Positions 1 to 11,484 of a stretch of 64,000 bases of DNA are shown here, one piece after another. Both the position numbers and the translations under genes were made by a program. Origin of the DNA: Sceloporus undulatus (Eukaryota > Chordata > Lepidosauria > Squamata > Phrynosomatidae); contig NC_056523.1 in the NCBI RefSeq assembly GCF_019175285.1, positions 206,150,247 through 206,214,246 on the forward strand, written 5' to 3'. The notes beneath the pieces are model-generated. The model ran no database searches. It saw nothing but the letters and a program-made list of their open reading frames with translations, and was not told the DNA's origin. The stretch's first letter is position 1; each line of letters starts with the position of its first letter.

Positions 1-289
1 TTATAAAGGAGCAGAGCAGTATTGGAAAAGGGGAGCTTCGAGAGCTGTGGTAAATGTACGATTTGGCGGAAGAAGATGAAAGAAGAAAGCCCAGTGGATT
101 GCCTGGCACAGGATTGATTCCCTCTTATAAAAAGAAAGCCTTAAACAGGTGCAAGAAGGAGCCATGAAGGGGAAGGGCCCACGGTTTATGGAATTAAGAG
201 GAGACCATGTTATATCGAGTCCTCCAAAAAGGGACGCAAAGACCCAGCAAAGCCACAAGTTAGTGGATACCGCTGGCCCTGAGAGGGGA

Positions 290-540
290 GGTTGATGAGG
301 TTGGCCCACAGCAGCTTCCCAATGTACAAGTCACCTGGGAGACAGAAAAGACTACGCAGCTGGGGTATAATCCAACGTTTTTATTGGCGGGGGTGTTGCA
401 GAGGTAAAAAGGTTTTTGTAATATCAGTAAACCCAATGCCAGTTGTTCCAAGGAAGGAACCATCAGTAGGGAAGACTGATACCATCTAGCCCATTATAGA
501 AAGAGACCTTTTTCCCGGATACAATGAGATTAATATTTTG
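290..540 (+). mobile_element. Ty3/gypsy LTR retrotransposon remnant, integrase zinc-finger part
   Basis: The + strand reading resembles the N-terminal zinc-binding region of gypsy integrases (the pattern around RFYW plus the HH-CC-type spacing region), known to help bind element ends. It is a broken fossil with several breaks. It is cut off on its right by a Tc1-type MITE near 574; integrase-like sequence resumes at about 6,870, so this is probably the left part of one interrupted copy. No LTR was recognised. Confidence 0.55.
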
Positions 541-573
541 GACCGCTCAAACAGCGGGTGGATTGGAGTTTTT

Positions 574-716
574 CAATACACTGTAACCCGGGATAACGAA
601 ATGATCGGGTTACGAATCTTTATCGGGATACAAAAATTCGCGGCTTGGAAAAAAAAACTTATTCGGTTACGAAAGATATTTCAGAGTCACGAAATTTTTC
701 GCGCAAAAATTCAAAA
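574..716 (+). mobile_element. Left half of a split Tc1/mariner-type MITE (GGGTTACGAA family)
   Basis: The stretch repeats the words GGATAACGAAA, GGGTTACGAA and GGGATAC in the order seen in the complete copies at 27,569-27,822 and 53,549-53,802. It breaks off near 716. The matching right half of the family occurs at about 6,756-6,840, so one MITE appears to have been split by about 6 kb of later DNA. It is non-autonomous; no transposase is present. Confidence 0.6.
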
Positions 717-1490
717 TGAAATGACAAAGTGCATCAATACTTGTTTCCCTAAGGATTTAACCAGGCTAACGGTTAGGAGTAGCTATTGGCTGCAGAATAT
801 TAATGAAATATTACGTTAGCAGCAAATGATGGCTTGACGAAAAATCAAGCCAATCAATTAGGATTGCAACGAAATTGGGGGAGGGTGGCTTGCACTTGAG
901 AAATAAAAGCCGGCATTAATTGATCTGCCCCCTTTGGCCCTTCAGGAACTGAGTGAAGAAGAGTTCTTGAGAGTCCAACATCAATTTTTGCGTTCAAACT
1001 TTCCTGCCTTCTGCCTTATGGAATTTTATGTGGCTTTATGCCATTAATACTTCGGATCAAAGACCGGCGATCAGCAATTTCTCTAACCTAGTTGGTCGAG
1101 TATGATGATTATTTTACCTTTATCTTGTGTGGTAAGGACTGGATGAGACAAGTAAGTGAATGCTTATTAGCTGTGGAGGTGCTAGCTGGATTTCTTATGT
1201 TTTTTTTTTTCAAAAGTGTGGATTGTGGGTTTGCTACACTAGGCATGCTCTGATTTTGGATTTAATGTCCTTGATGTGCTTACTGATTTTTTGGAGGGGA
1301 TATATTTTTCTTTAGGGTGCCTAGCTCTAATGATGTGATTTATGCCCTATGATTGTAGCTTGCTTGATTTTTTGAGTGTATTTTTTTTCATAATTAGGTA
1401 GCAATGCTCTAGAATATTGGGATAATGAGGACTTTACATTTTAGACTGCTTTGATTTCTTCATGGAGTCCTGTTTTCAATTAAGTGGAAA
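717..1490. other. Unrecognised AT-rich DNA, left part of a ~6 kb insert
   Basis: No reading frame or repeat family could be recognised. One stray satellite-like word (AAAAGTGTGGA near 1,212) anticipates the array that follows. The first ~250 bases include a short inverted repeat (GGCTTGA near 831 with TCAAGCC near 845) and an AATAAA near 901, but these are weak signals. Confidence 0.4.
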
Positions 1491-2420
1491 GTAGGGCTTT
1501 TCAAAAAGTTATTCACTTTGGCTTACCCATAGTGGGACAGAGCGATCTCACATAGGCTTAGACAATTTTGGTTTGGGTAATGTGGGTTTCTTTTTCTATA
1601 GGTGTCATGATTTTAAAAGTGTGGAGTTGTGGCTTTATAAAAGTATTTCCTTTGTTCACCCATGTGGACAGAGAGATCTCACCATACTCATTTTACTTTA
1701 ATAGCTGAGGTAAAAATAGTAAAAATAGCTTTCTTCTATGCTGTAACCTGATTTTCCAAGTGTGGAGTATATAGGTTTTTAAAAGTTTTCCTTGTCCCCT
1801 CAAGAGTCCTCACCATAGCTTTGCATTTTTTGTAATATGGGGATGCATGGGTTGCTATTCTTCTATAAAGAGCATGATCCAATGTATTTCAAAGTGTGGA
1901 GTGTGGCTTTAAAAGTTTTCCTTTTGTCACCATGTGGGACAGACGAGTACTCACCCAATAGCTTGCATTTTACTCTGCGTTTGGGGATGCTGGTTGCTTT
2001 CTTCTATTATCCTTTAAAAAATAAATCATAAGTGTGGAAGTGTGCTATTCAAAAGTTTTCCTTTGCGTCCATGTGGGACAGAGAGTCTCCACCATATAGG
2101 CTTGCATTTCTGTTTGGGATGCTGGGTATTGCTTTCTAATCTAGCTGTCCTGTATTAATAAAGTGTAGGAAGTGTGGACTTTTATTAAAATTTCCTTTAG
2201 TCCACATGTGGGAAAAAAGTTCACCATAGGCTTGCATTTTCTGGTTTGGATGAACTGGAGATTGCTTTTCATATCTAATGGCTGTCCTGTTATTCAAATG
2301 TGGACTGTTGCTATTGGCTATGGGTTTAGTGTATACTGGGAGTATCTATTGCCAATGCAAATGTGATATATTGAGAGTTGGGTCGGAACTTTTGCAAGTT
2401 TGGCCAGAGAGTGTGGACCA
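1490..2420 (+). repeat. Satellite array 1, unit about 136 bp, noisy copies
   Basis: A unit containing GTGTGGA, AAAGTTTTCCTTTG, CATGTGGGACAGAGAG, CATAGGCTTGCATTT and GATGCTGG recurs about six to seven times. The GTGTGGA anchor falls near 1,619, 1,760, 1,892, 2,031, 2,164 and 2,297, giving spacings of 132-141. Copies differ mainly by one-base gains and losses in short homopolymers, which is odd for an old array and could be partly sequencing error. Confidence 0.85.
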
Positions 2421-2479
2421 AATGGGAGGTGGGGGAATGTTTCCCATTGTGGCTTTGCTCATTGCCTTGACCTTTTGTC

Positions 2480-4420
2480 TTTTTATGCTTGAAGCTAATG
2501 CTCCCAAGCCCTAGAGTTGAGAAGAAGAAAGGGCTCCCTTTCCTTGGCAGGACAAGAGGACATCATCGCAAGCACAGCGCGGGCAGTATGCGACACTGAG
2601 TGGACCAATTGCCAAAGGAAGTATAGAGACAGCAACCCATTCGCACAGCAAAATGGCCCCCCCCCCAACTTGATCCTCAAGCAAAACGCAAGAAGAGCAA
2701 TACAAGCTGATTGTGCTCCAGCAAAAGGCAGTGACACACATCGCCAAGCAAAGAGACACAGGGCCCGAAAAGGAGATGAGAACGCCATGCTTCTCCTAAA
2801 CTGGCAATCAAGAAAAAGACGATCGGGAAGACAACCCTCACCAACCGCGTCAATATGCGAGAAGCACACCGCCATCTACGAAGACCTGCCAGCAAGGAGG
2901 CAGGCGAAGGAAAAACTTACTATCGCAAGGAGGCAGCCTAGACCACCCTAAACTTAACTTCAAAGTCATATACACGTGAGCTGGTTCGAACAGTATCAAG
3001 AAGAAAGGACCCAAAGAGAATCAACAACTAAATAGCGTCCGTCACTGAACACGGTTATCCACGCCAGACCCACCAAGCCGCCGAACCTTACTCGTACTAT
3101 CCAAAGGCCATGTTGCAGGCAAGGCAAGGCTACCGTCCAGCAAGCAAATACTTCAAACTGGACGAGACGAGAGACCTCTTCTTGAAGAAGATTTATGCCT
3201 CGCGCACACTACATCAAAGCCAGAGAGAAAGAGGAGAACAGCCCGGCACAAAAGCCATATGAAGAAACGCTTACATTGCGTTGTTTCCAATGCCACGGGG
3301 ACTGCAAGGTTACAAGACACCCGTTGCTGTAACCAACTCCGAGAATCACAAGGGCCTTCAAAGGCCACAACAACATCCAAAGGACATGCACCATTGATAT
3401 TTGGACCTCAAAATCAGCGCATAGGTCACCCAAACCCTTCCTATTTCGATCGATTATGGCAATCAACAGTGTCTTCGCCCTCCCCGACCATGAACAGTAA
3501 CCTATGAAGGAAGAGGATTTGCACCTTGAATGCCTCCTCCTCTTGACAAGCTCCTGCGCACCCGATGGACTGGAGAAACATCCTCGCGGAGAGTTATCCT
3601 CATCAAGGATCCAGTTATAACTGACCACCCAAACACAGACCATCCCTCTTGCCAACACATGGCACCAGCAGGTAGATCGTCCCACACTTACAAAGAAAGT
3701 CTACACAAGCACCAAGATTCAAGCGTTGCTTCGATGGAACGGAGACACACAGCTGACCCTCTGTGAGTTCTGGAAGCACGCATTTTATTTGCCATCGCAT
3801 GATATTTGTGCTTGAAAATGGTGGATTGGCCCCCTGGCAGGACGATCAAAGACAAGCGCAACCATGAATATACTGCAAATGGAGAAGCTAGTGGCATGAT
3901 GCTTCTTTCCCTGGAAGGTTTGCAGGCCGAGGTTGCTGACAGGTTGAAGAAGACGAGGTGCCACGAGATCGTCAATCCATAAACGCAAGTCCCTGGGATC
4001 GAGGTGGACAACGAACGACCTTGGGAGGAAACTGATCAAGGATCCACAACGAGGACCTGACCAACAAGGACCTCAAGCCTTGCGGCGATTGCAAACCACT
4101 CTGCCGTGATGAGGACGTGCTCCATTCGACAGGGCCCACAGAGAGGAGGCTGCGGGGAGAATCTTTGCCAACGCACTGCACAATTAAAGACAATTCTAGG
4201 CCAATTCCACAAAATGTGGACTTCCTTTGTGGAAAGCACCACCCTGAGCAGGTGCAAGACCAACCATGCCATTGAACATTTCGATAATGTCTGCCTTAGC
4301 CATTTTAAGAAACCTGCTATAAGGGCCGGCAACAGCAAAGACACATATGGACCATCTTCACATAAGAGGAGAACCGTCATCCAAGAAGCAAAAGTGTTCA
4401 ACCCTTAAAAAAAAAGGTGA
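2480..4420. other. Unrecognised complex block, no tandem repeats
   Basis: This ~1.9 kb block has more balanced base composition than the arrays on either side and lacks simple repeats. Several short open stretches occur on both strands (for example 2,517-2,951 +, 3,530-3,766 +, 4,106-4,408 +), none longer than about 160 codons and none recognised. It may be degraded coding sequence of the mobile element that carried the satellites, but no domain supports a family call. Confidence 0.4.
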
Positions 4421-4429
4421 CCTTAAAAA

Positions 4430-4640
4430 AAACACACACAATTTTTTTTTTTAAATTGTTTACACTTTTTTTAAATTGGTGGCATTGGCCTCTAAAATTG
4501 GCTGATTTGGTTAAATTGCTTGAAATTGGATATAAATTGAGCTGAATGGTTTTATAAATTCTTAGAAAATTGAGATATCAAATTGGCTGAATTGGTTAAA
4601 TTGCTGCAATTGGTTAAAATTTGGCTTTTTGGGCTGCCCC
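4430..4640 (+). repeat. Short AAATTGG-rich repetitive tract
   Basis: The words AAATTGGCTGA, TTGGTTAAATTGCT and GAAATTGG recur at irregular spacings of roughly 15-60 bp. It directly precedes the second satellite array and looks like a degenerate minisatellite. No gene is visible. Confidence 0.6.
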
Positions 4641-4739
4641 TCCCCTCCTCATGCTAATATCAAACTCCTCTTGCCTCATCGACATGCCAGGACACCAGAT
4701 GCCAAACCAGCCAAAGGTAAAAAAACACTTTTTTTTCTT

Positions 4740-6490
4740 ATCCTTTAGAATGGACTTGACCATGGGTTGCATGTTAGATTTGGTTTTGGCCTTTGGGTTT
4801 GAGTTTGGGTGGTATGGTATGGGGCTGTGATGATTGAGATGGGGTGCGACTTTTGAAAGTGCCTTTATGATTTATTTGGGCCATAGAGTTTGTGTGCTTT
4901 TTAGATTTGGGGTTGCACTTGGTATGCTGTGATATTATGAGAGACAGGTTCTCCTCCTCCTTCCTGCCTCACTCTAGATTCCAAACCAGCAACACTTTTT
5001 TTCTTTATCCTTTCGAAATGGCCTGGACCCATGGGGTTGCATGTTCAAGTTTGGGGGTTTATCTTAGGGCCTTATGTGTTTGTGTTCTGGGGTTCTTTAG
5101 GTCCTGGAGTTGTGTGATAATTGAGAGTGTGGGATTGGGATGTGAGTTTTGCAATCTGTCCTGGCTTTGATGTGGGCCACAATAAGAGTGATGCCCATTG
5201 GGGTTGGTTTTTTTAGAATTTGGGGTTCTTGGTCATGGTGTATGATTTGAGAATGTGAGATGTGGGATTGAGTTTTGCACGTGGCCTGGCTTGATGTGGG
5301 CCATTAGCGTGTGCCCATGGGGTTGGTTTTAATTTGGTTCTTTGTCATGGTTGTATGAATTTGAGAGTGATGGATGTGGGATGTGAGTTTTGCAAGTCTG
5401 GCCCTGGCTTTGATGTGGGCATAGTGTGCGCCCATGGGTTGTTTTTAAATTTGGGGTTCTTTGGTCAATGGGTGTGATGATTTGAGCATTTGTGGTGGGA
5501 GTGGGATTGCAGTTTGCAAGTCTGGCTTGATCTTGCATGTGGGCATAATTTTGCCCATGGGTTTGTTTTAGATTTGTGGTTTTTGGTCATGGGTGTGTGA
5601 TGATTAGAGAGTGTTGGATGTGGGATTGAGTTTTGCAATCTGGCCTGCTTTGATGTGTGCCATAGAAGTGTGCCATTGGGTTTGTTTTTTAGATTTGGGG
5701 TTGCTTTGGTCATGCGGTGTGATGATTGATTTGAGAGGTGGATGTGGTATGTGATTGTGAAGTTTCACGTTGCCTGGCTTTCATGGGGCATAGATTGTGC
5801 CATGGTTGGTTTTTTTTTAGATTTGTGGGTTCTTTGGTCATGGATTGATGTGATATTGAAGAGTGGGATGTGGGATGTAGTTTTCAAGTCTGCCTGGCTT
5901 TGATGTGGGCCATAAGTGTGCCCATGGGTGTTTTTAAATTTGGGGTTCTTTGGTCATGGGTGTGATATTTGAGAGTGTGGGCATGTGGGATGTGAGTTTT
6001 GCAAGTCTGGCACTTGATTGATGCGGGCCATAGAGTGTGCCCATGGGTTGGTTTTTAATTTGGGGTCTTTGGTCATGTTGTGATGTGATGATGCTTTAGA
6101 AAGAGTTGGGATTTGGGATGTGAGTTTTGCAAAGTCTGCCTGCTTTTAATGTGGGCCATAGAGTGTGCCCATGGGGTTTGGTTATTTAAATTTGGGGTTT
6201 CTTTGGTCATGGGTTTGATATTTAAGAGTGTGGGATTGGATGTGATTTGCAAGTCTGCCTTGTACTTGATGTGGACAATAGAGTTGTCATGGGTTTTTGT
6301 AGATTTGGGTTCTTTGGCATGGGTTGATGATTAGAGAGTGTGGGCATTGGATTGAGTTTTGCAAGTCTGGCCTGGCTTTGATGTGGGCCATAGAGTGTGC
6401 CCATTGGGTTGGTTTTAGATTTGGGTTCTTGTCCATGGGTGTGATGCCAGAGAGTTGTAACCTTGGGGTTGGTTGCTTTGGTCATGGCCT
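4740..6490 (+). repeat. Satellite array 2, unit about 118 bp, noisy copies
   Basis: A unit containing TTTGGTCATGGGTGTGATGA, GAGAGTGTGGGATGTGGG, GAGTTTTGCAAGTCTGGCC, TTTGATGTGGGCCATAG and GTGCCCATGGG recurs about a dozen times. The GGTCATGG anchor falls near 5,231, 5,346, 5,463, 5,587, 5,708, 5,837, 5,952, 6,070 and 6,207. Copies are nearly the same apart from many single-base homopolymer indels. A CTCCTCC...CAAACC...TTTTTTTCTTT cassette recurs near 4,640, 4,945 and 6,506, hinting at a higher-order unit. Confidence 0.85.
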
Positions 6491-6755
6491 ATGTGCATAT
6501 TGAGAGCTCCCCCTCCTCCTCCCCTGCCTGTCTTGAGAACCAAACATTCAAAGATAAGAAAAAACCTTTTTTTCTTTTTCATATTAGAAAACTCTAGCAC
6601 ATGGACCTGCCAGTCATTGTTAAGTCTTCTTTAGTCCTGAGGCAACTTGTATTGTAGTGACTTAGCTTAATAGGCCTCTATTGTGCCTTTGTTTTGACTT
6701 GCAGGTTCATTGAGGTCTTGGAAAGCATTTTAGTTATTTTTCAATGGATGATAAA

Positions 6756-6840
6756 AGCCGTTTCGGGTTAAGAAATTTTCGCTTACGAAAGCAAATAGCG
6801 GAACAATTAATTTCGTTAACCCGGGTCCCAGTTTATTTAT
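6756..6840 (+). mobile_element. Right half of the split GGGTTACGAA-type MITE
   Basis: The words GCTTACGAAAGC, CGGAACAATTAATTTCGTTAACCCGGG match the right terminal region of the complete copies (AATTAATTTCGTAACCCGAGG at 27,796-27,816). Together with the left half at 574-716 it accounts for most of one 254-bp element. Confidence 0.6.
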
Positions 6841-6869
6841 AGTACGGTCGAGACTTGTGCGACCCGTTA

Positions 6870-7575
6870 TTCCAGACACATATCCCCTTGAGATCATATG
6901 CAGGCTTCACGATTGCTCAGGAGTTGTGTGACCACTACTTTCAGAGGGGCTTACCCAGGGAAATCTCCTGAACAATTAAGAACAAGCTTCATCTATCAGA
7001 CCCTAAAAAAATGTGGAGATACTGAGCGACGTCCCTTAGGACCTCCTAATTATCCATCCTCAAGTAATGCATCATGGTGGAAAGATTTAAGAGAGACTTT
7101 TAAAGAGTATGTTAACAGAAATCATAAACAAGAATTCCCAAGAAGTGGCCCCCAGCTAGGAGCCCTTTTGTTCGCCTTAAGAGTGCCGCCAATCGTCATT
7201 GGGATTTTCCCCTTTTGAGTTGTCTTGGACAGGAAACCTAGAGGTCCTGGATATAGTAAGGAGGGGTGCGGAGGAGGAACCTCCCAAAAATTCCCAGTCG
7301 GAAAGCTTGCCAGTAGTTTATCTTGCAGATAGAACCACATTTAAAAAAAAGAAATAAGGGCAAGTGGCCTGGGCAAATACTGGCCAAGGCCAAGCCATCA
7401 GAAACGAATTTTGCATAGCGACGTAAAGGACAAAGAGTTGCAAATAGAACAACAAGTCTTGGTCTTCTAACCAGCCCACAACAAGCAAATTATCGCAAGG
7501 TGGCAAGCCCTATGCAGGTAGTCAGAAGGTGGACCGGTGATTATAGATCAGAAATAGGAGAACCCTTTCCATGAT
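6870..7575 (+). mobile_element. Ty3/gypsy remnant, integrase core and C-terminal part
   Basis: Readings on the + strand resemble the integrase catalytic core and the following C-terminal region of gypsy polyproteins, including a PFEL-type motif near 7,215 and an acidic EEEPP-like stretch near 7,270. The copy is broken with multiple breaks and shows no recognised LTR. It is probably the continuation of the piece at 290-540. It ends where an L1 segment begins near 7,620. Confidence 0.6.
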
Positions 7576-7619
7576 CACCTATCACAGAAATCGTTGTTTA
7601 AGTCTGGTTAAAATATAGA

Positions 7620-9172
7620 AACAAAATGTTGCCTACGAATTCCCACTGTGGACATCATCCAATGACAGCATTTTTTGCGTTAGTGAACCAATATAAAAGG
7701 GAGGGCGGGTTGACATACAAGAGATTTTACCAAAACCGACTGAAGGTAAAAGTAATGAAATCGCAAATAAAGAGGATTTGTATTTGCGAGGTATACACAT
7801 CGTTAACTGGTTCTCTTATAGACAAATTCTTGAAGACGCTTTATACTTTGTTATGAGGAAGGTGTAAATTGGGAAGAGATATTTAAAATTTGAAAGGAAT
7901 AATTAAAATCCACAAAACCAACTATTTCAAATTTATATAGATTACATATTAGAGATGAATTGGAATCAAGAAACAGTGAAAGAATTTAATGATACAAATG
8001 GCCAAGTATATAAATGAACCAATACAATTAATCATTTGGGAGAAACTTTTGAAGGGAACAATCAAACAAAACAATTATTTTTGTGGACCTAAAAGAAACT
8101 ATATATACACATCCAATGTTTAGATTGTACCATTACTCCACATAGATTATCTAAAACATGTTTACACAATAATAGAATCTCTGTTGAACATTAGCAAAGA
8201 GTTAGGAAGCTCACCTACCATCATGTTGTGAATGTCCATGCTAAAGGAAATTTTGACAAGATATAAATATAGAATGAGGAAAAATCTTGGATTGACTGAG
8301 GACCGAATGTAAGTTCTATCTTTAAATATGATGGAGGACATAGACATATGAAAAAATTGAAAAAAATTATATTACTGGCAGCTAGTCAACGCCAGGCAGA
8401 CTCTCAGCTCAGAATTGGTAAAAAAAGAATTCTCTCCCCAACAACGAGATTGAATGGAAACATGCTAGGATATTAACGAGAGGAGAAATTACACAACCTG
8501 GTGAAACATAACCTTTGGAGACGATTCTATGAAGAGTGGAAAGGTCTTGAAAAAAACAACATTGGGTAACTTAAAGGATCAGATTATAGTTATGTATTGC
8601 TATTATCGAGGATGTTATCATAATAGAGTAAAAATAGGAATGGCTTTTTTATTCTTTTTTCTTTAATGATTGATAGACAGATCATGTGATGGTAATGTTG
8701 CTGTAAATTAGTTACTTCTCGTGAAATATGCAATAATAATAACAATAACAAGATATTGTTGATAATTTTGAAATGAGAACTTAAAAATTAGAGTTGTTCA
8801 TATTAACTGGGATTATATAAGAATTACATACAAGAAACACTTAGAAGCTTATTAGTTGTTAATAAAAACAGATAATGAAATAATCTTAATACGAAGGCTA
8901 TAAGATTATTTTATCTTAATGAAAAACTAAATAATCAACAAGAATATGGACTAAGTTTAGTTCTAGTTCTTCAGTAAGAAAATCTAGATTAAAATGGTAA
9001 CAATTAGTCCCAAGATTAATCACAGGACCAGTTGGGAAAGGAAGGAAAAGAACATTGTAAATAATTATATTTTTATTTTAGATTATATTTGATTTATGGA
9101 TTTTTTAAACTCTTTCTATGTATTATTTTTACATATTAATAAAATTTTGAAAAAAAAAGAAAAAAAAGGAAT
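7620..9172 (+). mobile_element. LINE-1 3' portion (ORF2 C-terminal part, 3' UTR, A-rich tail)
   Basis: Short readings across the + strand (for example INEPIQLIIWEKLL near 8,004-8,050) resemble the C-terminal part of vertebrate L1 ORF2. The segment ends with AATAAAATTTTG and an A-rich tail at about 9,138-9,170. It is 5' truncated and its frame is interrupted throughout, so it cannot be active. It may have inserted into or next to the gypsy element on its left. Confidence 0.6.
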
Positions 9173-9429
9173 CAGTATAGCCAGATAAGTGGATAGGGTA
9201 TGTTCACCCCATCAACATCTGTTTTTTTTTTTATATTTTTTGTCTTACATTTGTAACGACACCTGATGCAACTATATTTTCAAGAAAAAAAAAACCAAGA
9301 ATATCCATCTTCAGTGGCTAATAACAATTAAGAGCAGAACATCTAGACTGAGAACAAAACGGACATAAAAATTGCTAACCTAAAGAAAATCAAATTTATC
9401 ATTTAACAATTAAAATCCTGTGAGTTTCC

Positions 9430-10560
9430 CTGAGACTCATGAAGATGGGACCCCAATATGATGTAGAAGCATTTCTTTCTAAATACATTTGGAGAATGCA
9501 GCCGCCGGCCCAATGCCACAGAACGTATGGCCCTGATTTGACTCCGTGCCTAACCGGACCGGCACAAGAAGCAGTAGAGACACAATGTCCTTCGAGGAGG
9601 CAAGGTTACCAAAAGGTAAAAAGGACAATTTTTACACAACCTTAAACTCTGGCGGAAAACATATCGTTAAGACTGAGAGACCTAAGTGGACGCCGGGCCT
9701 GCACCCGAGGACCTGGGACAGAAGGTGCGTCCTGTGGCTTGCGGTGGTTAAAACTACAGAGACGTCAGCAGAGAGGTAGCGAGTTGGTTAGTGGAACAAT
9801 TTGTGGGAGCTCTCGCACTTCCACACGTAAGTGGGTGCCGGTTGCCATCATCCCCGATTTGGAAGATGGCGATAACTTTATGGGGCCTTTACCGCAGCGG
9901 AGGAGAGTGAGTTGATGCAGCCCCAACGATGTCCAGAGGTATTCGCCAGGAGGAAACCGGGGGTTCTTTACTAAGCCAGGAGAGAAGAGGACTTGAGCCA
10001 CCCTCTTCGGTGTTGGAAGAAGAATTAGGGAGGCCAAGTGAAGAGTTAATAGGCCACAGGCCAAGGATTTCCCAGAGACGGGATATACTGTTTTGTCAGC
10101 TTTAAATGAAAGCAGCTTTCCCAGGTGACGGCTTGCTGCACAGACTTTTGGGGATGTGTTTTTCAGGGAAGCCAGGAATTGTACTGAGCTTTGGGGACCA
10201 TGCTATAAAAACGAGCCGGGTGCTATTGTCAGGTTTTCCCTTAGACCCTGGGCCTGAGACTACAGGAAGTGATTAACAAGGAGGTATCAGCAGTTGGAGC
10301 TGGGGGTGATGAACCTTCCGTCCGTCCGTGGCGTAGTTGCCAGTTTGGTCCCCAAACCAGATGGCTGGTAAGGTTTGTGGGAACTTCCGACAGTAATAAA
10401 TTTCAAAGTTTGATGAGCTATCCAATGCCAGGGGCAATAAACCTGTTGGATCGAACTAGGACGGCCCAGTCTTGTCCTCCATAGATTTAACAAAGGGTAT
10501 TGGCAGATTGGCAACTATGGTTAAGTATCAACTACAGGTGCAATTCTGTGCCTAGGCTGT
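9430..10560 (+). mobile_element. Ty3/gypsy LTR retrotransposon remnant, gag-like and reverse-transcriptase-like parts
   Basis: Two recognisable parts lie in order on the + strand: a gag/capsid-like stretch at about 9,439-9,650 (pattern around LTGPAQEA) and a reverse-transcriptase-like stretch at about 10,260-10,560 (pattern around VPKPDG and KGYWQI). It is a broken fossil with many breaks and a large internal part is unrecognisable. Because integrase of the other copy lies upstream, this is probably a second copy in the same orientation. Confidence 0.6.
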
Positions 10561-11480
10561 TTTAACAAGAAGTGGTGAAAAAGAAGAGATTCCCAGACCT
10601 TCTGCCAAATGCCGGACATTGATGTTTATCACACTATACTCTGCCTGAGTATAGTGTGATAAACTCTGCCTGGAATTCTAATACCCCTCCTTAAAACTGC
10701 CATCCCAGAAATGCAACAGACGTAGGCAGCTAGAGGAGTCCAGTGGAATGTAGCACATAAGAGTATATGTGATAACATTAAGACATTATTACATCATGGC
10801 CATGTTAAAATGTGGGAAATCATCGCAATCATGTTACACCCAACGTATAGGGAAGAAACTTTAATACATCTATAAAAGTATGTTATGTGCTTAAACTTCA
10901 GACTTGACAAAAGTCACGCATCTGTCTGTTATGGGTTTTTTTTTCACTGTAAATAAAAGTTGTTCTTTTGACGGAGAGCTGGAAATCTGTCTTTTATATC
11001 TGGAAAGGACCTGTGGACCATGTTACTGGCCTTGAAGTTGGGTTACACTGTTTTAAGGTCTTAATCAGTTGTTTGTTAACATGGTGATGATAAAGAAAAT
11101 CATCCCTAATAGTTATGCGACACATCTCTAGGTCCCTAAAACAGATATATATAAAAAACACGAAAAAATGACCTAACCTCCCTGCCTTCCAACTGCCCAA
11201 ATAGTAATTAAAAAATCTCTCCTAGCAATTAAGACAAGATTCCAGGGGGAGATGAGGCCACACAATGGCCTTGGGGATATCAGACTGTATTTGCTCCTGT
11301 TGCAGATGCAGTCTTATGTGCAAACTAGATAAAGTCAAGATTTTTGTATACGTAATGATGGCCATGTTTGGGGATGGGATCCTTTTGTCCTCCCTGCAAC
11401 TCTGCCATATCCAGAAATGTAACTTCTCTTTATATCTACGTTTCATCTTGGTTCAGGCTCTGTGATTTTCACTACACAAA
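10560..11480. other. Unassigned region with one perfect hairpin
   Basis: No gene is recognisable. A TATAAAAG word at 10,872 and an AATAAA near 10,951 are spaced like LTR promoter and polyadenylation signals, but no partner LTR was found. A perfect 18-bp-arm hairpin lies at 10,624-10,664 (separate entry). Confidence 0.3.
10624..10664. repeat. Perfect 18-bp inverted repeat with 5-nt loop
   Basis: GTTTATCACACTATACTC at 10,624-10,641 is followed by the loop TGCCT and then by its exact reverse complement at 10,647-10,664. The word ACTCTGCCTG occurs both at 10,638 and at 10,663, suggesting a local templated duplication. Confidence 0.95.
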
Positions 11481-11484
11481 AGCA

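Noticed and set aside
2517-2951. 144-codon frame in an unrecognised block
   Set aside because: Open frames overlap on both strands, no domain is recognisable and codon use is unconvincing, so it is not called as a gene.
3340-3450. A reading with DIWTSKSAH that resembles a hAT transposase block
   Set aside because: The match is very short, the flanks do not continue the family pattern, and chance is likely.
1490-6490. Regularly spaced repeats that could suggest a CRISPR array
   Set aside because: Units are contiguous without unique spacers, unit lengths are 118-136 bp, and the context is a vertebrate genome.
10750-11000. Possible LTR with TATA-like and AATAAA signals
   Set aside because: No second copy or TG...CA ends with target duplication could be found; the evidence is too thin.
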